Both the position numbers and the translations under genes were made by a program. DNA of 64,000 nt from Anaerolineae bacterium (GTDB taxonomy: Bacteria; Chloroflexota; Anaerolineae; Aggregatilineales; Phototrophicaceae). Shown here in pieces: positions 55,267-64,000 of the stretch. Where the stretch lies: NCBI GenBank assembly GCA_026645945.1, contig JAPKMO010000005.1:1-64000 (forward strand), written 5' to 3'. How positions within the stretch are numbered: position 1 is the first letter of the stretch; every line of letters starts with the position of its first letter. Under the pieces are notes generated by a model. It ran no database searches. It was given only the letters and a program-made list of their open reading frames with translations, and was not told the origin of the DNA.

Positions 55267-56053
55267 TGGGAAAAGTATTCACACCCGCATGTATTCCCAC
55301 TCGTTTGTACATCTGGAAGCCGGTGAAGGGATGTCCCAGAATGCCGTCATGGATAGCCCAGGCGCGGCCACGAACGGTCTTCCAGGCATCCGGCTGCCGG
55401 AACGTTTTATCTGCGGATAATTTCTGGTGAAGTTCGCCGCCGGGTTGGAATTGTTCGTTGATACGCACCATTTCCCGGTAGCCCCGAATGTAGTTGAAGC
55501 CATATTTCTCAAATAAAATAGCATTGTGGTAGGCCAGCGGCTCGATCAAAAACAGATCATGTCCCATCCTGGTGATGAACTGCTCGAACAGCGGCACGGC
55601 GTATTTAAAGTAGCGTAAACCCCGCCGAATTTGCCCCGGTGCTAACCCCGCTTTCATGGCTGCTTCTTCGGCGATCAGGTTTCGGCCAGTTGTCCCCAAA
55701 TGGGTTGAATTGCCATATTCGTCCACATCAATGTTAAAACGCTGCGACTCAAGGTCATTGATGACCACCAGCAGCACCAGCAGTTGATTATTAAACGTGT
55801 CCGCCATGTTGAGATACAGCATGGGGTCAATGCTGCTGACACAGTGTCGAACCGAGATTTCCATTGCCCGGCTGCCTTTAGGACAGCGAAAATGAACGGC
55901 TGGCTGCCCGTTTACTGTCAGGGTGTCGTAATCCACGCCATAGTTGGTAAAAAGCCACTCTGGCAGCAGGCAGCGGTAGATGTTCCGCTTCTGGTCTTCG
56001 GGCAGGTCATTGATTTCACGTATGGATGACGGCCAGCGGTCATTATCTGTCAT
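55253..56053 (-). CDS. Uncharacterised protein, 14 bp overlap with downstream STAND gene
   Basis: long ORF in operon context; no confidently recognised domain (weak acetyltransferase-like 'NAILFEKYGF'). Confidence 0.65.
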   Translation of the reverse strand: MTDNDRWPSSIREINDLPEDQKRNIYRCLLPEWLFTNYGVDYDTLTVNGQPAVHFRCPKGSRAMEISVRHCVSSIDPMLYLNMADTFNNQLLVLLVVINDLESQRFNIDVDEYGNSTHLGTTGRNLIAEEAAMKAGLAPGQIRRGLRYFKYAVPLFEQFITRMGHDLFLIEPLAYHNAILFEKYGFNYIRGYREMVRINEQFQPGGELHQKLSADKTFRQPDAWKTVRGRAWAIHDGILGHPFTGFQMYKRVGIHAGVNTFPNAIW

Positions 56054-56058
56054 AGGCG

Positions 56059-56526
56059 CTAATAATTTTCCTTCAAGACCCTTCTGATTTCACGGTCGGA
56101 GTCGCGTTTAGCGATTGATGCCCGCTTGTCGTACAGTTTTTTGCCTTTTGCTAGCGCAATTTCGACTTTCGCCAGCCCACGTTCCAGGTGAATGTTGATT
56201 GGAATTACAGTATAACCACGTTCGCGCATCTTCGTAATAAGCTGGGCGATCTCCCGCCTGTGGAGTAGAAGTTTTCGCGGGCGGAGCGGGTCGCTGTGGC
56301 CGAACCGACTGGCCTGTTCATAAGGTGCGATATGCACGCCGACTAACCACAGTTCGCCTTTGCGTTCCTCAACGTATCCTTCTTGCAGGCTGACGTTGCC
56401 GGCGCGAATAGACTTGATCTCAGACCCCTGGAGCGCAATCCCCGCCTGATAGGTGCCCTCAATGTGGTAATCGTGGGATGCTTTTTTGTTTCTGGCGACG
56501 ATCTTAATGCCGTTTTTCTGGCTCAT
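56059..56526 (-). CDS. smpB: SsrA-binding protein
   Basis: 'ASHDYHIEGTYQAGIALQGSEIKSIRAGNVSLQEGYVEER', 'LYDKRASIAKRDSDREIRR'. Confidence 0.97.
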   Translation of the reverse strand: MSQKNGIKIVARNKKASHDYHIEGTYQAGIALQGSEIKSIRAGNVSLQEGYVEERKGELWLVGVHIAPYEQASRFGHSDPLRPRKLLLHRREIAQLITKMRERGYTVIPINIHLERGLAKVEIALAKGKKLYDKRASIAKRDSDREIRRVLKENY

Positions 56527-56532
56527 ACGGGT

Positions 56533-57762
56533 TCAGCTTTGCGCGTCTAACAGCTGCTTCGACAGGATACGTATCGCTTCCCCTAACTCAACATCGCGTC
56601 CGTTAGGGTCGGGAATGATGGGATAATCCGGCTGCAATCCATCCCCATCAAGCTGGCGGCGGTTGGGTGTCAGCCATTCTGCCGATGTAACATGCAGGGA
56701 GGATTCATCCGAAAGCCGGAATATCTGCTGCACCGTCCCTTTGCCATAGGTGGCCTGACCGATTAAAATGCCGCGCTGGTGGTCGCGTATCGCGCCGGCC
56801 ACCAGTTCGGCGGCGCTGGCCGTCCCTTGATTGATAAGAACTGCCAGCGGCAGGTGTATTTCCTGGCCGCCGTTTTCAGCATTGATAGGCCTTTCTCCGC
56901 CGTTGTTGCGCTCATAAGCGACGACTAACCCGCTATCCAGGAATTGGCCTGCCACTGCGATTGACTCCACCAGCAGGCCGCCTGAATTATTGCGAAGATC
57001 GAGGATTAGTCCTTCAAGCTGGCTATCCTGCTGTAGTTTCTCGATAGTCGCAGTCAGCTCTTCCGGCGTTCGGCTGGTGAAGCGTTGTATCTGTATATAG
57101 CCCAGATTCGGTGCTTCTGATAAAACCCGCCCAATCACCGACGGCACATTGATAACAGCAAATGGGATAAAAACGGTGTATTCTTCGCCGCCGTTTGGGT
57201 GAATGGCTGTGATTTCTACCCCATTGCCATCTTTAACTTCGCCGCGCAGCATTTGGTCTACCGCATCTTGCTGGATGCTTAGCTCGATGGTTGTGTCGTT
57301 TACGGCCTTCAGGATGTCGCCCTCGCGGACGCCGGAGGCAAAGGCGGGGCCGTCCGCAAAAGGATAAAGGATGATTTCCCCGGTTTCAGAACGCTGTATT
57401 TGAACGCCTATTCCCCCATAAGCTCCCGCCAGAACGTCCGACTCGCTTTGTGCGACAGGGGGGTCAATTAAAAAGGTGTAACGATCATTCAAAATGCTCA
57501 GGACGCCTCGTATGGCCGCATATTGGCGCGCGGCGAGGTCAGGCTGCTGTCTTAGATAGTGCTGGTCGAGCAGGTTTTGCACCTCATTAAGCAGCGGGTA
57601 GCCAGTTGAGTCGGAAGATGCGGATACGACCACTGCCGGGAAGTCCAGCACGCCGCGAAAGAAAAAACCGGCGGCGAACATAACCACCATGCTGATTCCC
57701 GTCAGCGCCCCAAATAATAAAGAGCGTTTGTAGTGTCGTAGGCTTCTGGAAAATTCTTGCAT
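56533..57762 (-). CDS. C-terminal processing peptidase (S41) with PDZ domain
   Basis: PDZ 'GGIGVQIQRSETGEIILYPFADGPAFASGVREGDILKAVND'; 'VLINQGTASAAELVAGAIRDHQRGILIGQATYGKGTVQ' catalytic Ser/Lys. Confidence 0.94.
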   Translation of the reverse strand: MQEFSRSLRHYKRSLLFGALTGISMVVMFAAGFFFRGVLDFPAVVVSASSDSTGYPLLNEVQNLLDQHYLRQQPDLAARQYAAIRGVLSILNDRYTFLIDPPVAQSESDVLAGAYGGIGVQIQRSETGEIILYPFADGPAFASGVREGDILKAVNDTTIELSIQQDAVDQMLRGEVKDGNGVEITAIHPNGGEEYTVFIPFAVINVPSVIGRVLSEAPNLGYIQIQRFTSRTPEELTATIEKLQQDSQLEGLILDLRNNSGGLLVESIAVAGQFLDSGLVVAYERNNGGERPINAENGGQEIHLPLAVLINQGTASAAELVAGAIRDHQRGILIGQATYGKGTVQQIFRLSDESSLHVTSAEWLTPNRRQLDGDGLQPDYPIIPDPNGRDVELGEAIRILSKQLLDAQS

Positions 57763-57868
57763 TCCAACCCGTTTATATGTTCTACTATGTGTTATCCACA
57801 TTGTAGCATTGCATTTAAAAACCGCACAGGGTTTATGTGCCTGGCCTGGCTGCTTAGAGGGGCAGGAA

Positions 57869-59506
57869 ATGTCTGAACCGAGTTCGCCGCTGCTTCTGGT
57901 CGCCGATGACGAAATCCACACTACCGTTATGTTGGAGCGCATCTTCGAGCGCGAGGGATTTCGAGTCAAAAGTGTGAATGACGGCCTGGCTGCGCTTGAG
58001 GCCGCGCAGCGTCTTTCGCCTGATCTAATTCTGTTGGATATTCAAATGCCGGGTATGAATGGCTTTGATGTGCTTCGGTCGCTGCGTGACAGCGGTCGGA
58101 CGAACACTATCCCGACCATATTGATTACGGCGAAGGCACGCCAGCCTGAGGATGTCGCTCATGGGCTTAACTTGGGCGCTGATGATTATATCCACAAGCC
58201 GTTTGACCCACGCGAGTTGGTGGCGCGCGTTCAAAGCAAGATTCGCGCGCATCAGCTAGAAGACGCGCTTCAGCGCCGCACTCAGGAACTGGAGGCCCTG
58301 CTGCGCGTAGGGGAGCAGCTTAATCAGCATCTTGAAGTCCAGGATTTGCTTAGTCTGGTGACGTATCTGGCGCTGGATTTGCTGCCCGGATCGGTGGCTG
58401 CGATTTATCAGGTGGATGATTCGGGTGCGCTGGTGGACTATTATACTCAGGCAAAGTATGAAGCACTCGTTGACGAGCGGCTGGGAGATGCTGATTGGGT
58501 GAAGCGCGTCTGGCAGCAGCTCGATCACAGCCTGATGTGGCCGGGCAAAGAGCCGCCGATGATCGAAGGTTATGCCAGCGGTATGATTGTGCCGCTCCAG
58601 CACGGCGCAAATATCCTGGGGATGCTGATGCTGCTTTCGACCGATATACACTTTGATGAGAATCATCTACGATTATTCAGAGAAATCGGCAGGCAAACCA
58701 CGCTGTCTTTGCGGAACGCCCAGTTATATGAAATTCAGGCCAATTACGCGCAGCATCTCGAAGATATGGTTGCGGCTCGAACGGCGGAGCTAAAATCTGC
58801 CCAGCAGCTTTTGATCCGCGCCGAAAAACTGGCTGCAATCGGCCACCTGGCTGCCAGTATCGCTCACGAAATCAACAATCCTTTGCAGCCCATCCTCATT
58901 AACCTTGAAGATATGATGGAAGACATTCGGGATCAGTCGCCTATTGATATTCGCGCCTTGCAGACCATCCAAGAGAGCGTGGAACGGATTCGGAGGATAG
59001 TCAGCCAACTGCTGGAATATACCGGCAAGCGCAGCACAGCAGCATCCGGCTTGCAGTTGTTGGATGTTGGCCGCGTTCTGGAAGGCATTATCCAGTTAAA
59101 TCGCAAGCTGTTTGAGAAGGAGGGGATTACCATTATTTCACAGTTATCCCCCCTGCCCTCAATTTATGGTAGTAAAGACCAGCTTGAGCAGGTTTTTATG
59201 AATATGATGTTAAATGCACAGGCGGCGATGGAACGCGGGGGCAAGCTGTATGTGCGATCCTGGTTAGACCGGGATAATATTATTATCGAGTTTGCGGATA
59301 CCGGACATGGCATCGCGCCGGACCAGATAGACAAAATATTTGATCCGTTTTTTTCGACCAAACCGACCGGGACCGGGTTGGGGTTGTTTGTCAGCTACGG
59401 CATTATCCAGGGCCATCATGGGACGATTCAGGTGCAGAGTGAAGTTGGCGTCGGAACGACCTTTACCATCCATCTGCCGGTTCAGTCGGAGTCCTCATCC
59501 TCATAG
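57869..59506 (+). CDS. Hybrid response regulator (REC) - GAF-like - histidine kinase
   Basis: REC 'ILLDIQMPGMNGFDVL'; 'AAIGHLAASIAHEINNPLQPI' H-box; 'GTGLGLFVSYGIIQGHHGTI' G-box. Confidence 0.93.
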   Translation: MSEPSSPLLLVADDEIHTTVMLERIFEREGFRVKSVNDGLAALEAAQRLSPDLILLDIQMPGMNGFDVLRSLRDSGRTNTIPTILITAKARQPEDVAHGLNLGADDYIHKPFDPRELVARVQSKIRAHQLEDALQRRTQELEALLRVGEQLNQHLEVQDLLSLVTYLALDLLPGSVAAIYQVDDSGALVDYYTQAKYEALVDERLGDADWVKRVWQQLDHSLMWPGKEPPMIEGYASGMIVPLQHGANILGMLMLLSTDIHFDENHLRLFREIGRQTTLSLRNAQLYEIQANYAQHLEDMVAARTAELKSAQQLLIRAEKLAAIGHLAASIAHEINNPLQPILINLEDMMEDIRDQSPIDIRALQTIQESVERIRRIVSQLLEYTGKRSTAASGLQLLDVGRVLEGIIQLNRKLFEKEGITIISQLSPLPSIYGSKDQLEQVFMNMMLNAQAAMERGGKLYVRSWLDRDNIIIEFADTGHGIAPDQIDKIFDPFFSTKPTGTGLGLFVSYGIIQGHHGTIQVQSEVGVGTTFTIHLPVQSESSSS

Positions 59507-60553
59507 TGATTTCCAGCGTGCCTGGAATTCTTCCTCGCTGAGTTCGCCGCTGGCGTAGTCCTGTGCGTCGGCTGCCGCAGCTACGATCAGCAGCAGCAGT
59601 GTATCGTCTTGGCAGTTTACCATGCGCGCGCCTATGGCGTCCGTCTGGGCGGGTAAAGGCTGCCGCGCCAGGGTGTCCATCACAATCGGCAGTGCTGATC
59701 GCAGGTCTGGCCCGGCGGTCACGCATATGCCCACCAGCAGGGTGCTGCCGAGGTTGGTCTGCTCGATGCTGGCCGGCTCGCCTGTGAGTTGAAAGCCGCT
59801 GAGAGCTTCGATGTAATTTGCCAGGTCGGCGGGGAATGCGCCGGTGGTGGTAGCTTCAGGTAAAATTTCTGGTGTTTCTAAAATAGTGTCTGTGGGAATA
59901 AGTTCTGCCGTTGTCTCAACGGTGGTAGGCTCGATAAATGCTTCTGGGGTTATCTCGGCCAGGGCGGTTAAATCCGGCGCAAATGCAGCCAGTGTTTCAG
60001 TAGGATTGGCAGCGGAAATATCGGCGGTAGGCGTGATGGTCGCCGGCGTTTGAGGGCGGGAAGTTATGATGGCAACGGCGACGATGACGAGAACGATGAT
60101 GGTTCCTAAAACGGCTAGAGGCAGCAGCCGTGAACCCGATGCCTCTTTTTCGGCTTCCTCTTCTTCGTCTATGTCAATATCCAGGTCGGCATCATCGAAA
60201 TCTATAAATTCATCTTCGGCTGCGGGTAGATCGGGAAGTGTGGCCGGAATATCGGCCAGGAACGCTGGTTCCATCTCGCTGACAGGAGCAGCCGGGTGCG
60301 AGGCAACCTGTTTTTCCACCTGTTCCAGCAGATTGATAATATCTGGGTCGTTTGGATTTAAACTTGCTGCTCGTTTAAGCGCGTCGCGCGCTGTATCTGC
60401 ATCGGTTACGGCATGGGCGTACAGCCACCAGACGTTGGGATTATCCGGCTGTGTGTTCAGAAGCGGCGTAAGAAGTTTCCGCGCATCTTCTAATTTGTCA
60501 ACCTCGATCAGGTTGAAAGCCTCCGCTAAAATTCGCTCGGTCTGTTCGCTCAT
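59501..60553 (-). CDS. TPR-like/membrane protein, cytoplasmic tetratricopeptide + TM + extracellular domain
   Basis: 'LLTPLLNTQPDNPNVWWLYAHAVTDADTARDALKRAASLNPNDPDIINLLEQV'; TM 'LLPLAVLGTIIVLVIVAVAIITS'. Confidence 0.7.
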   Translation of the reverse strand: MSEQTERILAEAFNLIEVDKLEDARKLLTPLLNTQPDNPNVWWLYAHAVTDADTARDALKRAASLNPNDPDIINLLEQVEKQVASHPAAPVSEMEPAFLADIPATLPDLPAAEDEFIDFDDADLDIDIDEEEEAEKEASGSRLLPLAVLGTIIVLVIVAVAIITSRPQTPATITPTADISAANPTETLAAFAPDLTALAEITPEAFIEPTTVETTAELIPTDTILETPEILPEATTTGAFPADLANYIEALSGFQLTGEPASIEQTNLGSTLLVGICVTAGPDLRSALPIVMDTLARQPLPAQTDAIGARMVNCQDDTLLLLIVAAAADAQDYASGELSEEEFQARWKSL

Positions 60554-60681
60554 GTGATCTCCCATAGCGGGATGATGAAGTTATTTTCTCGCAGTTTACA
60601 CGCAAGTATGTTTACTCGCAAGGCGTTCACATGGGGTGAAAACAAAATCCACTCTGGTCAAGAGTGGATGCTGTTAGCTGA

Positions 60682-60762
60682 TGCCTCGGAGAGGACTCGA
60701 ACCTCCACGCCCAAAGGGCACAGGCCCTCAACCTGCTGCGTATGCCATTCCGCCACCGAGGC
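60682..60762 (-). tRNA. tRNA-Leu (anticodon GAG)
   Basis: Reverse complement: GCCTCGG/CCGAGGC acceptor, anticodon arm GCAGG-TTGAGGG-CCTGT, long variable arm, T-loop GGTTCGAGTCC. Confidence 0.93.
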
Positions 60763-60929
60763 ACTGATATGTTGTTGTTTATTATACCCCTCCCCTTTTG
60801 ACTGTCAATTCTTTTGTCGAAGTTTCTGGCTGCCTCGTTCATGACCATAGAATAAAGCTTTAACTTTTGTTATACTATTGAACCCTGATGATGGCTTTCA
60901 AAGCAAAACTGACTTGAGGATGGCCCACT

Positions 60930-61946
60930 ATGCGTATCGTGGTAGATGCGATGGGCAGCGACGAATGCCCGGTTCCCGATGTTGCCGGTGCAGTTATGGC
61001 TGCTCAGGAATGGAATGATGCACTGTTCCTGGTTGGCGACCCCCAGCGCGTTCGTCAGGAACTTGATCGGCACAACACACGCGGTTTAAACGTGGAGATT
61101 GTCCCGGCAGCGCAGCAGATTTTGATGACCGACAAACCCGGCGTAGTCGGGCAATCAAAGCCCCATTCATCAATGCACATTGGTATGAACATGGTGAAGG
61201 ATGATCTTGCGGATGCCTTTGTGACTGCCGGCAATACCGGTGCGGCAATGGCGATTGCAACGCTTTTTACCCTGCGGCGGATACAGGGAGTGCGGCGTCC
61301 CGCGTTGAGTTCGATTTTTCGGGTCGGCACTCAAAACCTCATACTGCTGGATATTGGTGCGAATGCCGACTCAAAACCGGAGTGGCTTGGGCAGTTTGCT
61401 ATGATGGGAAAAATCTATGCTCAGCAGGCGCTGGGTATTCAAAATCCGCGTGTGGCGCTGCTTTCAAATGGGGAGGAAGAAGGCAAAGGCAACCAGCTTA
61501 TTCATGAGGCTCAGGCGCTTCTGCAATCCCTGGATCTGCGGTTTATCGGTAATGTAGAGCCTAAAGATGTCTTCAGGGGACAGGCAGATGTTGTTGTCGC
61601 CGATGGTTTTGTTGGGAATATCGCCGTTAAATCCTTTGAAGCTGCGGCTGGCCTGTTGTTCAATCTGATTCGGACGGAGATTAAAAGCGATCTGGTTTCG
61701 ACGATGGGCGGGTTGTTAGCACGCCGGGCTTTCCTCCGGGTTTATAAACAGGTAGACCCTTTTGAGGTTGGCGGCGCGCCTCTTTTGGGGGTGAATGGTG
61801 TTGTGATTATAGGTCATGGTCGGTCGAACGCGAAAGCCGTTAAAAATGCTATTCGGCAAGCGCGGTTGGCCGTTGAAGGTCGTATTGTTGAGCATATTCA
61901 GGCCGGTCTGGAAAAGCATTCCGATATAAAAATGGGTGCTGGATAA
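60930..61946 (+). CDS. plsX: Phosphate acyltransferase PlsX
   Basis: 'RIVVDAMGSDECPVPDVAGAV', 'GNTGAAMAIATLFTLRRIQGVRRPAL', 'DGFVGNIAVKSFE'. Confidence 0.97.
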   Translation: MRIVVDAMGSDECPVPDVAGAVMAAQEWNDALFLVGDPQRVRQELDRHNTRGLNVEIVPAAQQILMTDKPGVVGQSKPHSSMHIGMNMVKDDLADAFVTAGNTGAAMAIATLFTLRRIQGVRRPALSSIFRVGTQNLILLDIGANADSKPEWLGQFAMMGKIYAQQALGIQNPRVALLSNGEEEGKGNQLIHEAQALLQSLDLRFIGNVEPKDVFRGQADVVVADGFVGNIAVKSFEAAAGLLFNLIRTEIKSDLVSTMGGLLARRAFLRVYKQVDPFEVGGAPLLGVNGVVIIGHGRSNAKAVKNAIRQARLAVEGRIVEHIQAGLEKHSDIKMGAG

Positions 61947-61978
61947 CAGATTCGGAATGGCTGATAAGTGAGGTTGTC

Positions 61979-63241
61979 ATGGAACTACTACGAAATGGTC
62001 GTCCGCGAGTGGTCATTACAGGGCTGGGTGCTGTGACTGCGCTTGGGCCGGTTAAGGCGCTTTGGGAAAGTTTAAAAGCAGGCCGGTCTGGGATTCGCCG
62101 TATTGAGACCATCCCCATAGATCACGTGCCTGTGAAGATTGCCGGCGAAGTGCGCGAATTTGATGCGTCAGAATATATAGACCGCAAAGAAATTCGCCGG
62201 ATGGGCCGCGCGTCTCAGTTTGCGGTGGTCGCTTCCAGGGCGGCGCTTGATGATGCCGGGTTAACGATCGAAGACATCGAGGCTGAAGGCGAGCGTGTTG
62301 GTGTGGTGATCGGCTCATCCCTGGGCGCGCACGAAATGGCGGAGCAAAGCACCTTCAAATACAAAACCTCCGGGTATTTAAAACCCAATCCGTTGGGGCT
62401 TATTAACTCCCTGCCGAACATGCCTGCACACTACGTCAGCCGGTTTTTGAGGGCTTTAGGGCCGCTCAATGCGCCCTCGACCGCCTGCGCCGCCGGCACG
62501 CAGTCTATCGGCGAAGCCAGCGAGCTGATTAAAAATGGGCGCGCGGATATGGTTCTGACGGGCGGTGTTGAATCTGTTCTTCAGGATTATGCGATTGCTG
62601 GTTTCGATGCCATGAACGCCCTCGCCAACGAGTACAATGACAACCCAGAAGCTGCAAGCCGTCCCTTTGATGCCAACCGCTCCGGTTTTGTTTTTAGTGA
62701 AGGCTGCGGCGTCGTTGTAGTCGAAAGCCTGGCCCATGCACTGAAGCGTGGGGCGCGTATCTACGCCGAGGTGCTGGGACACGCTTCGGCTTCGGACGCT
62801 TTCCATATCGCGGCGCTCGACCCGGATGGCGGCGGCGCGATGCGTTCGATGCGCTGGGCGCTGGAAGATGCTCATCTTAACCCGGAAGATATTCAGTACA
62901 TCAACGCGCATGGCACGTCAACGAAAGCCAATGATGTGATGGAAACGCTGGCGATCAAACGGGTTTTTGGCGAACACGCCTACAATCTGGCGGTGAGTTC
63001 AACCAAGAGTATGCTTGGTCACGCTCTAGCCGGTTCGGGCGCGATTGAGGTCATCGCCTGCGCGCTGAGCTTGATCGAACAGGTGCTTCACCCGACCATT
63101 AACTACGAAACGCCCGACCCGGAATGTGACCTGGATTATGTTCCAAACGTCGCGCGTGAGGTCAAAGGACTGAAGTATATTCTGTCAAACAGCTTTGGTC
63201 TGGGTGGTCAAAACGCCTCGATTGTTCTGGGCGCGATCTGA
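61979..63241 (+). CDS. fabF: Beta-ketoacyl-ACP synthase II
   Basis: 'VVITGLGAVTALGP', 'APSTACAAGTQSIGEA' active-site Cys, 'INAHGTSTKAND', 'STKSMLGHALAGSGAIE'. Confidence 0.97.
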   Translation: MELLRNGRPRVVITGLGAVTALGPVKALWESLKAGRSGIRRIETIPIDHVPVKIAGEVREFDASEYIDRKEIRRMGRASQFAVVASRAALDDAGLTIEDIEAEGERVGVVIGSSLGAHEMAEQSTFKYKTSGYLKPNPLGLINSLPNMPAHYVSRFLRALGPLNAPSTACAAGTQSIGEASELIKNGRADMVLTGGVESVLQDYAIAGFDAMNALANEYNDNPEAASRPFDANRSGFVFSEGCGVVVVESLAHALKRGARIYAEVLGHASASDAFHIAALDPDGGGAMRSMRWALEDAHLNPEDIQYINAHGTSTKANDVMETLAIKRVFGEHAYNLAVSSTKSMLGHALAGSGAIEVIACALSLIEQVLHPTINYETPDPECDLDYVPNVAREVKGLKYILSNSFGLGGQNASIVLGAI

Positions 63242-63277
63242 ATTCCCTCGACCTATATCCAATCGTTTGTTAACCTG

Positions 63278-63303
63278 AACGCGCGGCAGACCCCGCGCGT
63301 TTT
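63278..63303 (+). terminator. Terminator-like hairpin after fabF
   Basis: AACGCGCGG-cagacc-CCGCGCGTT followed by TT. Confidence 0.65.
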
Positions 63304-63353
63304 AGGTTCCCTGCGGTTATAATGAAAGATGTAAAAGTACAAGCGAGTCGAAA

Positions 63354-64000
63354 ATGGAAAAACTGGAACAGGTTGACCTGTTAATCACCAAGGGCGAGGT
63401 CAAACGCGCGGATGTGCTGATCGCCAGGAAGCTGCGTTCCGATCTAAATACAGCCGAGCGCGCCGAACTGCTTTTACGCCGGGCGCGCGTGCGTCTGTTA
63501 AGCGCGCGCCCTGATGATGCGCTGGACGATCTTCGGGCTGCACGCGAGCTGCTGCAAGATAATGGTTTTGAAACGCCGCAGAATATGGAACTGCTTGGTG
63601 ACTGCCATCTTGCCCGCTTTGAACTGGCAAGTGTGGGTTTTGCTGACCGCCAATCTTTACTGGCGGCAGAACAAACCTATACACGGATTCTTGAGATATT
63701 CCCCCAGTATGGCAATCTGGGGTGGATTTATTACCAGCTGGGCCGTGTGGCGATGGCAAGCAATCAGAGCGAACGCGCGGTGAGTTTGTTTCAGCAGGCG
63801 CTGCTCAGCCCGGCTTATGTAGGCGCCTTAACCGCTTATTGTTACGAGCGGCTTGGCTTCATCGCCTTTTACGAATGGCGTGATCTGGATAAAGCTGTCG
63901 GGTTTTTGAACCGCGCGGTGGATACGTTTCCCGCTTCGGAAGACCGCGTCTGGTTGGTTCAGGTGCATCTCAGGCGCAGCCGCGTTCTGCGGCAGATGCA
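63354..64000 (+). CDS. TPR-repeat protein (3' end beyond window)
   Basis: manual translation from ATG at 63354: 'MEKLEQVDLLITKGEVKRADVLIARKLRSDLNTAERAELLL...YYQLGRVAMASNQSERAVSLFQQALLSP' open to the window end. Confidence 0.75.
   Translation, partial: MEKLEQVDLLITKGEVKRADVLIARKLRSDLNTAERAELLLRRARVRLLSARPDDALDDLRAARELLQDNGFETPQNMELLGDCHLARFELASVGFADRQSLLAAEQTYTRILEIFPQYGNLGWIYYQLGRVAMASNQSERAVSLFQQALLSPAYVGALTAYCYERLGFIAFYEWRDLDKAVGFLNRAVDTFPASEDRVWLVQVHLRRSRVLRQM

Noticed and set aside
57763-57969. N-terminal extension of the S41 protease ORF (track start 57969)
   Set aside because: Overlaps the divergent REC-kinase start; the internal Met at 57762 precedes a plausible signal/TM segment.
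1-64000. CRISPR arrays, IS elements, prophage or integron
   Set aside because: No regularly spaced direct repeats, no transposase/integrase-like ORFs and no phage structural proteins were recognised.

Overview
This 64 kb window looks like a compact bacterial chromosome segment. Gene content and protein style suggest Chloroflexota, probably Anaerolineae-like; that is inference, and no 16S is present. Most of it is core metabolism. It contains about 55 supportable CDSs, two tRNA genes (Arg-TCG and Leu-GAG, both minus strand) and several intrinsic-terminator-like hairpins. I saw no CRISPR array, IS element, prophage or rRNA. Main blocks: cinA-like/OPRT-like, lepA and tlyA; a peptide ABC transporter without ATPase genes; an isoprenoid cluster (mevalonate kinase, isopentenyl phosphate kinase, MDD/MPD-type decarboxylase, UbiA-family prenyltransferase); rseP plus a HEAT-repeat protein; a complete liv operon; an envelope/secreted protein set; an IscA-type protein next to a SufR-like regulator; pheA, asd and sqdB-like; hisD/APH-like kinase/hisG/hisZ; a four-gene AAA ATPase / degenerate AddB-like / UvrD-like helicase / YigZ operon; a Na+-pumping methylmalonyl-CoA decarboxylase operon (mmdADCB); trpS; an HTH-STAND-TPR protein with an uncharacterised partner; smpB, a CtpA-like protease, a REC-GAF-histidine kinase, plsX and fabF. 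The best candidate for an undescribed system is the tightly coupled AAA ATPase / inactivated motor / active SF1 helicase module at 41578-47074. Other items worth checking are the archaeal-type mevalonate branch, several proteins that keep a fold but have lost catalytic motifs (CinA-C-like, OPRT-like, Thr-for-Ser trypsin-like, PrsW-like), and the HTH-STAND-TPR pair. All family calls come from reading motifs in the translations; no database search was run.
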